A DNA stretch of 64,000 bases, from NCBI GenBank assembly GCA_000424365.1, contig AUJT01000002.1, forward strand, positions 124,001 to 188,000, in the 5' to 3' direction. The notes beneath the pieces are model-generated. The model had not been told where the DNA came from. It ran no database searches and saw only the letters and a list, made by a program, of their open reading frames with translations. Origin of the DNA: Lachnospiraceae bacterium NK4A144. Lineage in GTDB: Bacteria > Bacillota > Clostridia > Lachnospirales > Lachnospiraceae. This document shows positions 42,485 to 51,603 of the stretch, one piece after another; position 1 is the stretch's first letter; each line of letters begins with the position of its first letter. Made by a program: the position numbers and the translations under genes.

Positions 42485-44458
42485 TCACTCTCGATCCAAA
42501 AGAGTATAATCATCATCTGAATAAACCACTTGATAATGCTTATCATTCCATTCATAGCCATCAGAAAAATCCTTTTCGCCAAGCCATATGATCGCATCCG
42601 GTTGAAATGTATAGTCTCTATACATAGAAGTCTCATTTTCACCGTCGAATACATTCTCAATCCTGTCTATATCATTACACATTTGCCATACCGGATATGA
42701 ATAATGCCCATTATCTGAATGGAATCCAAGCGTCTTATATCCTGCGTTATTAACCTGATCTGTGATCGTTTTCCACTGATCATAGATATTATTTGCTCCA
42801 AAATATCCTGATGGTCTACTCTTAGCCTTTGTATACCACGTTATGGTGTGATAGATTATCAAATTCCCAATATTTATAACACAGGCACAGATAATAACTG
42901 AAATGATCGCAGTTTGCATATCCCTGCTTTTCAATGTCAGTTTGGACGCTATAGTTGCTACAAACGGGCACAAAATAATCAGATACGAAACCTCATATCT
43001 GGTTTCAAAAGGTTCCCATCTTACTGCAAACAAGAAAACTACAAAAGAAACTACTGAGCACAAACTATATAGATCAATCCTCTTCTTTTTTGCCTTATTT
43101 TCAAAAAATATAAAATGAATCACTCCAGCAATGGCAGAAAGAATAACCAACCAAACCAGCAGTGAATTACCCGCTGTATCATGACCAAAGTCTTCTATAT
43201 TCGCAACACTATATGGTGTACCATCCTCCGATATCAAAGCATCATCAAGATTTATCTTAAAAATTTTAGCAATAATAAATGGGATCGTGTAAAAAATCTT
43301 GTCACTCTTCCTTATCCAGGCAGCAGGCAAAGTAAAACAAAGATTCTTAACAAAATTAACGATCAAATACCTCGGATCGATCGTACCTACAAGCTGTCTA
43401 GAACCAACATTTTTGGATGATACTGCATGGAAACAGATCAGATTTCTGATAATTCCGGGAGCAACGATAACTGATACGACCAAAGTAGCTATCACACAGA
43501 GAACAATCATGATTCTAAGATCATTCTTCTTAAATAACATACGTATCGCCATGACCAATAGAAATATTGCCATAGAAATACACACAGACGGTTTTGTAAC
43601 ATACGCAAGACCAACGCAGCACCCCATTACAGCGACATCTGTTAAAACCACTCTATCCAAGCCAATTCTTTCGAAAGCGAGCAGATCCAACCAAAAATAC
43701 GCAAAAATAACCATCCAAACAGAAGTGAACACATCCACCTGTGTTGTAAGTGCCTCAGAATATACAATAGGAGTTGATAGCATGATCACAACAGCTAAAA
43801 GCCTCCACTTTCTATCTAATCCCAGCTTTTTTGCAATGCTATAGACACCTACTGCGCAGAAACAAAAAGAAATGCCCTGTATGAAATTAAAAAAGAGGTC
43901 ACTTTGAAGTAAAACGTATTGATTCAGATTTACAAATTCACTAAGATACGGACTACTTAACTGTCTAAGATCAAACGTATAATAATGAGCAACTGAGTGA
44001 TTTTGTGCCCAGAACATTATTCTCGGCAAGTGATATGTCATACTATCCCAATTATATGGAACTGTAATAAGATCAAGAACCATTACAGATAAAAAAGTCA
44101 GGACAATTAATCCAACCGCACATTTATATGACAATGCTTCATTTCTGATATTTTTTATCCTATCGATTTCGTCCAGCCATAAGCACGTAATCTTAAGTCC
44201 CGTCTTCCTAAGATTCCATCTCAGGTAAAAAAACAAAGAGATATTTATAAACACCCATACAATTAATAAAAGCGGTCTGTTAATCGCCTTAAAGACTGAT
44301 AACGATTCCGTCACAGCAATAAGCAAAACTGCCCATAAACACACTGCTATCGATAATAATCTAAATCTATCACACTGATCATTCTCAGACCGTGTTTTTA
44401 TAAATTCTACCTTTTGTATCAAATACAATATCAAAATAGGCAGCACTGCATACAACAT
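42485..44458 (-). CDS. GT-C (GT39/ArnT-like) membrane glycosyltransferase
   Basis: A 657-aa polytopic protein with about twelve to thirteen hydrophobic segments. The first outer loop holds VPYNWDSMTYHLPRIMFW, the Asp-containing loop that binds lipid-linked sugar in GT-C enzymes, then HYYTFDLRQLSSPYLSEF. A soluble C-terminal domain (about residues 540-657) follows the last helix. It should transfer a sugar from undecaprenyl phosphate to a glycan or protein on the outer face. RBS GGGGAG is 7 nt before the ATG. AT-rich codon use is clear here. The acceptor is not known. Confidence 0.75.
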   Translation of the reverse strand: MLYAVLPILILYLIQKVEFIKTRSENDQCDRFRLLSIAVCLWAVLLIAVTESLSVFKAINRPLLLIVWVFINISLFFYLRWNLRKTGLKITCLWLDEIDRIKNIRNEALSYKCAVGLIVLTFLSVMVLDLITVPYNWDSMTYHLPRIMFWAQNHSVAHYYTFDLRQLSSPYLSEFVNLNQYVLLQSDLFFNFIQGISFCFCAVGVYSIAKKLGLDRKWRLLAVVIMLSTPIVYSEALTTQVDVFTSVWMVIFAYFWLDLLAFERIGLDRVVLTDVAVMGCCVGLAYVTKPSVCISMAIFLLVMAIRMLFKKNDLRIMIVLCVIATLVVSVIVAPGIIRNLICFHAVSSKNVGSRQLVGTIDPRYLIVNFVKNLCFTLPAAWIRKSDKIFYTIPFIIAKIFKINLDDALISEDGTPYSVANIEDFGHDTAGNSLLVWLVILSAIAGVIHFIFFENKAKKKRIDLYSLCSVVSFVVFLFAVRWEPFETRYEVSYLIILCPFVATIASKLTLKSRDMQTAIISVIICACVINIGNLIIYHTITWYTKAKSRPSGYFGANNIYDQWKTITDQVNNAGYKTLGFHSDNGHYSYPVWQMCNDIDRIENVFDGENETSMYRDYTFQPDAIIWLGEKDFSDGYEWNDKHYQVVYSDDDYTLLDRE

Positions 44459-44474
44459 TCTATTTCTCCCCGTT

Positions 44475-45431
44475 TCAACCTCGTTTTATCAGTTTCTTCA
44501 TCTCTCTGAGCTTCATATTGATATTGCAGTAACGCTTAAAGAAAAGCTCATAGTTTTTACCTCTGAACGTCCTATTACGTCTAAATGCTTTTTCTTTTTC
44601 CTGATCAAATATCGATATCAAGAAATTTTCAAAATCATCTCGAACCTGACTTATCCTGTAATCATCTCGGAAAATCGGCTGTCGAAGCATTTCCAGATAT
44701 GCTTCTTTATCATTATCAAGTCGCTTCACTTCCTCGACAACCTCATCGATAGAGTCATATTTTCTAACATCTATGAAGGCTTTATCATTAAAAACTCTTC
44801 CAATCTCAGGATCTCCAAAATAAATCGGCACAGTTCCGGCAGCAAAAGCTTCCAAAATCTTTTCCGATGTATATCCCGAATATTGGGAATTTTCAAATGC
44901 TATCGAAAACTTATGCTCTGCCTCAAATGCTTTCTTATCTTCCACAGGAGATCCAATATTATTCATGTATCGTCCGCCGGAATCTACCTGCTTGTACTCC
45001 GAAAGTTTTTGAAAAATCTCTGTTCTAAGGTGCAATGCCTTATCATTCGAATACACAAAACTGCAAAACTTGTCTCGTATTACCGGCTCAGACCGCTGTC
45101 CTCCACGATTCTCAGCAGTTTCCGGAACATGACCATAGATCATATACAGCGGATATCTAAAGTATCTGTCTCCAAAATCAATGTAATCAAATCCAATCCC
45201 ATAATCACAAAGGTTAAAGTCCGGTGTCTGTGACTCGCCTGTAAAATATATACGTATTGCATCGTCATAGTTAATATAATCATCAGAAAAAACCGAATAA
45301 AACAAATAATCCGGGCTGTCCGAGATTTCAACTTCATAATGCTTCCTAAGGATATAAATAAAATAGTTATCATTAGGATTAAACTTATCCCAAAATCCAC
45401 TGAAATTGATCTTTATCTTTTTCTTCTCCAA
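44475..45431 (-). CDS. Family 10 glycosyltransferase (alpha-1,3/4-fucosyltransferase-like)
   Basis: A 318-aa soluble GT-B enzyme of family GT10, which moves fucose from GDP-fucose to a GlcNAc unit. The family signature FSIAFENSQYSGYTSEKILE starts at residue 175 and continues AFAAGTVPIYFGDP to residue 208, containing the GDP-fucose-binding arginine/lysine and acidic residues. N-terminal INFSGFWDKFNPNDNYF also matches. Bacterial relatives build Lewis-type antigens. No GDP-fucose synthesis gene lies in the window. The start is a TTG with a poor RBS; no in-frame ATG is near, so the exact start is uncertain. Confidence 0.83.
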   Translation of the reverse strand: MEKKKIKINFSGFWDKFNPNDNYFIYILRKHYEVEISDSPDYLFYSVFSDDYINYDDAIRIYFTGESQTPDFNLCDYGIGFDYIDFGDRYFRYPLYMIYGHVPETAENRGGQRSEPVIRDKFCSFVYSNDKALHLRTEIFQKLSEYKQVDSGGRYMNNIGSPVEDKKAFEAEHKFSIAFENSQYSGYTSEKILEAFAAGTVPIYFGDPEIGRVFNDKAFIDVRKYDSIDEVVEEVKRLDNDKEAYLEMLRQPIFRDDYRISQVRDDFENFLISIFDQEKEKAFRRNRTFRGKNYELFFKRYCNINMKLREMKKLIKRG

Positions 45432-45451
45432 TTTATCAGATCCGTCCCTTT

Positions 45452-46951
45452 TTATAGTTCTTCAAACGTTAAATGATACTTCTCGTTTATTTCTTCTGAA
45501 GGTATTGGATTTACTTCAAAATCCCTCTTTATAATTTTGTAATGCCTTAATGTTGTCATAAGCATCGGAAATCCACCGATCGCATTTGGCCAATTATCGC
45601 CTTTTGTGGATTTCATGATATAAATATCCGCTTCCTCCTCACCAGACTTATCCGCTTCGATAATCTGGTCGATGATATCATTTCCTATTTCTCTGCATAG
45701 CTCAGGAGAAATCTGCATGACGTTATATTCCTTAAAAAGAGCTTTTCCGGTAATGAGTTCATTTAACAAAAACAACATAATTATTGGAATTACAAGATTT
45801 ACTTCTCTACTATTTTCGGAAACAAACCATAACATAGCTGCCAGTATCAAGAACACAGCAGTAAAAAATCCAAACACTACACTTGGTCGTCCTGCATTTC
45901 CAGCCGCTACTCTTGCAGCAAGTACTATAGTACAAATCCAAAGGATCAATGCATAAAAAGCATTGAAACCGGCAAAGCTAAGAAACACCTTCTTTGAGTC
46001 TGAATTATCCTTCACACAAAAGAACACAACTGCAAATGCCAGAACCAATATAGCAAGGCAAAGTCCCTCCCATACATTTACTTTCGTCAACAGATCAAAA
46101 AAACATTCAACCGATTGCCCCAGAGACACCTTCATATCCACATGACCAACTGAACCGGCGCGACCTCCGCTAAGTTCTAAAATGCATGACAGAACCCATC
46201 CCAGATACAATATCAGAGCAGTGCGATTTCTTTTTACCATATTACTTATACTGCCCCGCTTTTGTAATACATCCAGCAGAACAGTTTCTCCCAAATATGC
46301 CGCCAGATAGAAATTCTCACATAAATTTGAACATATACACAAATAACAAACAAGCAAAATGACAGCTCTCTTTTCCACTCTAACAGAATTATCAAGCAGA
46401 TCCGGTATCCCATCTGTCATAAAATACAACACCAAGCTCATATTAGCCACTGCCGGTATGGTATAGTTAAAGAAACATGTCAGATTACCCTCAGAAAATA
46501 AATTCTCATTTCCTATATCCGCGGAAACAAAAGTCAAAAAATACAGTATGACGATGAGTCCTAAAACTGCCAATTTTTGAAATCCGTTCAATCCAAACTT
46601 TCTATCTAATAAACGAAGCAAAAGATAGAAAAATCCTGCGATCACAATGCTGCTAAACACAGCATATGCCAATGATGTCGCCATAAAAAAATCATGTGTA
46701 AACGGCATCAGAAAACAAACTCCTATTTCAGACACAAAGCATTGTATCATCTCCGGAAGCACTTTTATAGGATTCCAGACCCCTCGCCCAAATCCCGGTA
46801 TAGCATGTCTCGGCTCACCAACATAATGCCAATCATCCGTGTCAAAGATCATCAAAGGATGAGCGTACGTGAAATACAAAAACAGCCCAACAAACAGCAG
46901 TATAAATGCTGATAAGACAACTCTTTTTTCCTTAATTCCTTCAAATTTCAT
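45452..46951 (-). CDS. Polytopic membrane protein of a surface-glycan cluster
   Basis: A 499-aa integral membrane protein with about ten to eleven hydrophobic segments. The first outer loop reads YAHPLMIFDTDDWHYVGEPR, acidic as in GT-C and GtrII-type glucosyltransferases. A later NLFSEGNLTCFFNYTIPAVAN is reminiscent of DUF6056 proteins. A C-terminal soluble part (from about residue 415) includes DIYIMKSTKGDNWPNAIGGFP. It overlaps the stop of the acyltransferase gene by one base, so the two are coupled. I do not assign a reaction; transfer of a lipid-linked sugar is the best guess. Confidence 0.6.
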   Translation of the reverse strand: MKFEGIKEKRVVLSAFILLFVGLFLYFTYAHPLMIFDTDDWHYVGEPRHAIPGFGRGVWNPIKVLPEMIQCFVSEIGVCFLMPFTHDFFMATSLAYAVFSSIVIAGFFYLLLRLLDRKFGLNGFQKLAVLGLIVILYFLTFVSADIGNENLFSEGNLTCFFNYTIPAVANMSLVLYFMTDGIPDLLDNSVRVEKRAVILLVCYLCICSNLCENFYLAAYLGETVLLDVLQKRGSISNMVKRNRTALILYLGWVLSCILELSGGRAGSVGHVDMKVSLGQSVECFFDLLTKVNVWEGLCLAILVLAFAVVFFCVKDNSDSKKVFLSFAGFNAFYALILWICTIVLAARVAAGNAGRPSVVFGFFTAVFLILAAMLWFVSENSREVNLVIPIIMLFLLNELITGKALFKEYNVMQISPELCREIGNDIIDQIIEADKSGEEEADIYIMKSTKGDNWPNAIGGFPMLMTTLRHYKIIKRDFEVNPIPSEEINEKYHLTFEEL

Positions 46952-47955
46952 TATATAATCCCATCTCTCCGGACATTTCCTGTCTCTATAAATGCAACCA
47001 CGCGATCCGTGATCAGAAAATCCACTATATCTACCACTATCACAGTGATTATTAACACAACAGGATAGATCATTACTACCTTTATCTCAAATAAATCTGT
47101 CCAATTATCATACAATTTAAGAATCAACGAGATCACGGCAGCATGGAGCAGGTAGATCGAATAAGACTTTCCTGCCAAAAAATCTATAATTCTGCATCCC
47201 TTTTCATTCACTTTTAAAACAGTGCTGTCCGGCATAAGCAGTATAATAGCCGCCGACTGGAAAGAAGCCACTCGTGTCACAACATACAATATCATCAATA
47301 TAGTGATGCAAATTACTCTGTATCTATAAAACGTTTCTGGCAATAAACCATTTTTCTTTAACCTGCGGCTGCAATATCCACAGATAAACATAAACACGTT
47401 CGCTGAATTGAATATGACATTATTTACACCAAACTGATAATTTACAATCGATAGCAGATCATTTAACGCATTCACTGCAAAGCATCCATAAAAAAGAACA
47501 GCAACCTCTTTATCCGTCATATTTTTGAACATCTTTGACAAAAACGGAGTTGCCAGATAAAGCCCTAATATTGCATATATAAACCAAAATGTTCCATGTA
47601 CGTTTCCCGTAAAGACCTTCACAAGATACATCCACGGAAGAAGCAGTGGCTTATCGATTCCCACATCACACACAACGTATAACGATGCATATATCAGAAA
47701 CGGAATACCAACCTTTATCAATCTCTTTTTATAAAAGCCCCATAGATCCTCATAAGTTCTGCTGAGTAAAAAAACGCCGCTCAATGCAAAAAACAATGGA
47801 ACACCAAATGTATTTAATGCATCCAATATATATACTTCCGCTTGTGCAAATGTTGACACAGCATAGTCCTTTATAGAGCCAACCGCGTGAACCCCTATAA
47901 CCATCAGCATTGCCATGATTCTCAACTTATCATAATACAAATTTCTACGGTTCAT
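46951..47955 (-). CDS. Acyltransferase 3 family, surface-glycan O-acyltransferase-like
   Basis: A 334-aa polytopic acyltransferase. YYDKLRIMAMLMVIGVHAVG carries the family histidine, and LNTFGVPLFFALSGVFLLSR is the second signature; SYSIYLLHAAVISLIL marks the C-terminal part. About ten hydrophobic segments. Similar proteins (WecH, OafA) O-acetylate a cell-surface polysaccharide. It is followed with a one-base overlap by the polytopic protein at 45452. The ATG has AGGAGAAGG upstream but at long spacing. Confidence 0.85.
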   Translation of the reverse strand: MNRRNLYYDKLRIMAMLMVIGVHAVGSIKDYAVSTFAQAEVYILDALNTFGVPLFFALSGVFLLSRTYEDLWGFYKKRLIKVGIPFLIYASLYVVCDVGIDKPLLLPWMYLVKVFTGNVHGTFWFIYAILGLYLATPFLSKMFKNMTDKEVAVLFYGCFAVNALNDLLSIVNYQFGVNNVIFNSANVFMFICGYCSRRLKKNGLLPETFYRYRVICITILMILYVVTRVASFQSAAIILLMPDSTVLKVNEKGCRIIDFLAGKSYSIYLLHAAVISLILKLYDNWTDLFEIKVVMIYPVVLIITVIVVDIVDFLITDRVVAFIETGNVRRDGII

Positions 47956-48032
47956 CTTTTATGCCCAATATCCTTCTCCTAATGGATGTTTACTCCTACT
48001 TCAAATTTTTATTCTCTTGATCTCACAAAATT

Positions 48033-49544
48033 TCATGCTGCGGTATCCCGTTGCAAAACAATCAATCCAATATCATCTCGTACTTCTTTAATCTTATAAC
48101 CATTCAGTTCTCTTAAAACACATCCATCTACATTCTTTGTTTCTGAATTATAAATGTTAGCGGCAAACATTGTATACCAAAGATAAATTGTGTCATAATC
48201 TTTTGCATCATCAACCGTGCTTACAAATATGATATTCTCATTATTCCTTAAGTAATATTCAATTAATCCGTTGACTGGATATTTAGGAACAACCCATTGA
48301 CTCTCACTTTTGCGATACGCAAAAACGCATTTTTCAGTACCATCCACACAATCTTTTATATAATCTGTCATAATCCGATTCTGTGGGAAAGAAAAAAATT
48401 GATTATAGAGATTATGTTTAACACCTCTGCTCAACAAAAGGAAAGAAAAAACAACAATAAAAAGAACATTTAAAATAATACTTTTACCATATGTCTTGCC
48501 CCCCCGAACATATATTTGTTCAGTGATATTATTCAGCCCATAAGCAAGCAACACCACTACCTCTGGAAACAACACCAAATAATACTTATGCACAAAAATA
48601 CTTCCATGAGGGTTAACCCATCTACCATGAATATAGACAACTGCTATTGTAAACACTACTGTCCAGATAACTGCTGGTATTTCTTCATTCTTTTTGTATT
48701 TTTTATATACTTCATAGACTGTAAACGCCATCGCTATCGCAAATATAGCTACACCATATCTGTTTATTAGAAAAATACATAACACATCCCAGATATCTTT
48801 TAATCCCGGTCTGGAGGTCCAAAATGATGCTATATTTTTTGTTCTATGTTGAAGAGATATCAGGAGATAACAACCTGTGTTCAATCCTGCAACCAGATAA
48901 GCAAGAAACACCTCTCGCTTTTTATTTCCTATTAAAATTAAAACCGCATCGTAAATGCCAAACGCCAACGTTAAAATAACCCCAAAATAATGCGTCAAAG
49001 ACATGAATAAGAGAACCAGACCATAGAGTACTATATTTTTCCACGATTCATCCTCTCTTACCTTATCATACATATAAAGTGAAAATGCCGAAAACATAAA
49101 TAACATCGCATAGCTTCTAAGATAATAAAGCATATATCCATATGTTGAAGGATTTAGGAAAACCAAAATTGAAGCAAACAACACATTTCTATAATTATCA
49201 GTAAAATTAATTATCAGCTTACTGACTGCACCTAACCCTGCTAAAACAAATACCAGATTAGGAAAAAGCAGCCATCCCTCTCCCCAAGGTACTATCCTGT
49301 ACCAAAAGTACAGAAAAATGTCATACAAAGGTGGATTTGTTACTTCATCTGTAAAAAAGATATGCATCAGATCCGAAAAAGAATTTTTCTTACTGATAAA
49401 TCCAAGTGTATAAAGCTCGTCATCCATAAAAGCATGCGACCCGTAATGCGTTATAGTCACATATGTCATCACAGCTATAAAAATACCTGTTAAGATCAGA
49501 TAAACTCTCTGATCAAGTTTCATTTTTGAATAACCAACTTCCAT
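48033..49544 (-). CDS. GT-C (GT39-like) membrane glycosyltransferase
   Basis: A 503-aa polytopic protein. The first outer loop has HAFMDDELYTLGF and then FFTDEVTNPPLYDIFLYFW, the acidic pair plus 'NPPL' pattern typical of GT39-type enzymes that use lipid-linked sugars. About eleven hydrophobic segments and a C-terminal extracytoplasmic domain (from about residue 375) are visible. It starts the leftward glycan cluster. The ATG at 49544 has AAAGG 9 nt upstream; a second ATG seven codons in is possible. Donor and acceptor are not identifiable. Confidence 0.75.
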   Translation of the reverse strand: MEVGYSKMKLDQRVYLILTGIFIAVMTYVTITHYGSHAFMDDELYTLGFISKKNSFSDLMHIFFTDEVTNPPLYDIFLYFWYRIVPWGEGWLLFPNLVFVLAGLGAVSKLIINFTDNYRNVLFASILVFLNPSTYGYMLYYLRSYAMLFMFSAFSLYMYDKVREDESWKNIVLYGLVLLFMSLTHYFGVILTLAFGIYDAVLILIGNKKREVFLAYLVAGLNTGCYLLISLQHRTKNIASFWTSRPGLKDIWDVLCIFLINRYGVAIFAIAMAFTVYEVYKKYKKNEEIPAVIWTVVFTIAVVYIHGRWVNPHGSIFVHKYYLVLFPEVVVLLAYGLNNITEQIYVRGGKTYGKSIILNVLFIVVFSFLLLSRGVKHNLYNQFFSFPQNRIMTDYIKDCVDGTEKCVFAYRKSESQWVVPKYPVNGLIEYYLRNNENIIFVSTVDDAKDYDTIYLWYTMFAANIYNSETKNVDGCVLRELNGYKIKEVRDDIGLIVLQRDTAA

Positions 49545-49577
49545 TTATTAAATCCTTTTCTCCATCCCATAAATAAC

Positions 49578-49611
49578 CCTGCCAAGCAAGTTCTATACTT
49601 ACTTTGGCAGG
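49578..49611. terminator. Hairpin between the CE2-like gene and the glycan cluster
   Basis: CCTGCCAA pairs with TTGGCAGG around an 18-nt loop. It repeats the CCTGCCAAG word of the neighbouring hairpin at 49654. It lacks its own T-tract and may reinforce that terminator. Confidence 0.5.
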
Positions 49612-49653
49612 TACTCAAAAATTTTATAATTATTTTATAATTCTATACAAAAA

Positions 49654-49687
49654 AACCTGCCAAGGCAAGTTTTCACCCCAACAGGTT
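49654..49687 (-). terminator. Terminator of the amino-sugar operon
   Basis: On the transcribed strand AACCTG pairs with CAGGTT across an inner TTGG-rich loop and is followed by TTTTTTTG. It lies about 45 nt after the stop of the last gene of the GH20 operon. Confidence 0.7.
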
Positions 49688-49729
49688 CTATGTTCTATGT
49701 ATCTAACGTAATATTTATTGTACATCGGA

Positions 49730-50755
49730 TTATATCTCACGCAGGTACCCCCGGATCCGCTCCGCCAATGCACGATGATCTGACTCACTTGGATGGCCGT
49801 CTACAGCGTCAAGCGCGTAGTTTCCGGAGCAATTCAGATACTCTATGCGCATACCATCTTTTTTTAGTTCATGAACAATTTTTTGTATTACAGGCGCCAA
49901 ACTTCGTTCCATGACTTCATAAACGACATAGATTTTTGCCTCAGAAAATGCCTCATGAACTTCTGTCAAAAACGCATTATATAAGGCAGCAAACCTCTCT
50001 TCCCTTTCAGGTATCCCACGGGTATAGCTGGCATCATTTGTTCCGACATTTACAAAAATATGTGTATACTTGTCCGACCTCGGTGCATTTTTTTGCAATT
50101 CTTTCCGAAAGAGCTCCGGTATCAGTGACACCCTCAACGGCATATCTTCCTCATCAGGTATCCATCTGGAAATGATGCCGTCACCGCTCCAGCAGAGTGT
50201 ATCATAGTCCGCGTACATTTTTTCTGCCAGTAAATACGGGTATGCCTTTAAGAAATTCTCTGACGCTGTAGTGAAAATCTCTCCGTTTACGCCATCAATG
50301 CCGTAACCACAGGTGATAGAATCACCGATAAACAGAAATCTCTTATCTCTTTCTCCGGTCGGCAATACATTTCCGTCATCCTCAAATCTCTGCACAGCAA
50401 CCGTACCATACTGTTCTTCCGTCGTCTTTATTATCCTGACAGTGATGTCTTTTTCACCATCTCCCTCATACAGTACGGAATGATCATATCCATTCTTGAC
50501 TTCAAAAAATTTCACATGATCCGCATCATCGATCAACCACGATGCATTATCAACCGCAGCACAGAGTTTCTCCGTATCATTGACCATTATTGCCAAAAAG
50601 GCCGGATACCCGACGGATTTCCCGACAATATCAGCTTCAATCTTTCTGATATGACCATGAAACTCAATATATGTCCCGGATTGCTCCGGGTAAAAAACTC
50701 CGTTAGATATATAATATTTACCATTAACCTTTACGTCATATCCCGATATCTGCAT
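49730..50755 (-). CDS. SGNH/GDSL esterase, carbohydrate esterase family 2-like
   Basis: A 341-aa two-domain esterase. Residues 1-125 form a beta-rich jelly-roll-like domain; the SGNH domain follows with FIGDSITCGYG (nucleophile S146), FVNVGTNDASYTRG and, near the C-terminus, DAVDGHPSESDH. That order and the N-terminal domain fit CE2 deacetylases, which remove acetyl from sugars. There is no signal peptide, so it works in the cytoplasm, presumably on imported O-acetylated sugars. It is the last gene of the GH20 operon, just before the terminator. RBS GGAGAG precedes the ATG. Confidence 0.8.
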   Translation of the reverse strand: MQISGYDVKVNGKYYISNGVFYPEQSGTYIEFHGHIRKIEADIVGKSVGYPAFLAIMVNDTEKLCAAVDNASWLIDDADHVKFFEVKNGYDHSVLYEGDGEKDITVRIIKTTEEQYGTVAVQRFEDDGNVLPTGERDKRFLFIGDSITCGYGIDGVNGEIFTTASENFLKAYPYLLAEKMYADYDTLCWSGDGIISRWIPDEEDMPLRVSLIPELFRKELQKNAPRSDKYTHIFVNVGTNDASYTRGIPEREERFAALYNAFLTEVHEAFSEAKIYVVYEVMERSLAPVIQKIVHELKKDGMRIEYLNCSGNYALDAVDGHPSESDHRALAERIRGYLREI

Positions 50756-50807
50756 TTTTCTCTCCGGACTTTTTACATTTGTAAATGATGCCTTTACATA
50801 CGATCAA

Positions 50808-51497
50808 TTACCCGATCGCATTCGCAAATTTCCGTGTGATAAGCTGAGGTCTGGTGATCGCTCCGCCAACTACCACACTGTAGCATCCGAGCTCTATGAC
50901 GCGCCTTGCCTTTGCCGGGGTATCGATATTCCCCTCAGCGATCACGGGATGCTTTACCTTAGCCAGTATATCACGGATTATCTTGAAATCATCCGCATCT
51001 ATCTTATCATTTGCGCTGTAGGGAGTGTACCCGACCATAGTAACTCCGATAAAATCAAAGCCGATCTCATCTGCGTAAAGTGCTTCCTCCACAGTAGAAC
51101 AGTCTGCCATAAACTTCTGATCCGGATATTTTTCCCTGACTTCCTTAAAAAAAGTCGTCAGATCCTTGCCGTCAGGTCTCACTCTTTTCGTAGCATCCAC
51201 AGCAATGATATCAGGTTTTATAGCCATCAGAGCATCCATTTCCTTCATGGTCGGTGTGATGTATACGTCAGAATCAGGATAAACTGCTTTTATGATACCG
51301 ATTATAGGCAGATCGACATTTTTCCGGATTTCCTGTATATCCTCGACTGTATTCGCACGGATCCCACAAGCACCGCCCTCCTTTGCGGCGAGTGCCATGC
51401 GTCCCATGATAAATGATGAATGAAGCGGCTCATCATCCAGTGCCTGGCAGGAAACCACCAGTTTTTTTTCAATCATTTTAATCTTGTCACTACTCAT
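50808..51497 (-). CDS. nanE: N-acetylmannosamine-6-phosphate 2-epimerase
   Basis: A 229-aa TIM-barrel enzyme turning ManNAc-6-P into GlcNAc-6-P, the step that feeds sialic acid or ManNAc into the GlcNAc pathway. Landmarks: [61 protein letters not shown] with the catalytic lysine, [25 protein letters not shown] and [14 protein letters not shown]. It lies in the GH20 operon, and nagA and nagB downstream in the pathway are 10 kb away. No sialidase or nanA is present in the window. Confidence 0.93.
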   Translation of the reverse strand: MSSDKIKMIEKKLVVSCQALDDEPLHSSFIMGRMALAAKEGGACGIRANTVEDIQEIRKNVDLPIIGIIKAVYPDSDVYITPTMKEMDALMAIKPDIIAVDATKRVRPDGKDLTTFFKEVREKYPDQKFMADCSTVEEALYADEIGFDFIGVTMVGYTPYSANDKIDADDFKIIRDILAKVKHPVIAEGNIDTPAKARRVIELGCYSVVVGGAITRPQLITRKFANAIG

Positions 51498-51547
51498 TGC
51501 TAAATCACTCCTCTAATTTTGTCGGATGTCCGATTTTGTAATGTCGC

Positions 51548-51583
51548 GCACAATCGGATTTTGACCTTTTGACCCTGACATCC
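51548..51583. repeat. Palindromic repeat family A, partial copy
   Basis: GCACAATCGGATTTTGACC followed by TTTTGACCCTGACATCC, in the same orientation as copies at 343 and 7685. Flanking GGATGTC (51514-51520) and GACATCC form an outer stem. It separates the DUF4127 and nanE genes. Confidence 0.75.
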
Positions 51584-51603
51584 AAATAATTAATCACTCA
51601 AAT

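Noticed and set aside
49578-49687. CRISPR-like repeat because CCTGCCAAG occurs twice
   Set aside because: Only two short unequal copies, each part of its own hairpin next to gene ends; they are terminator-like.
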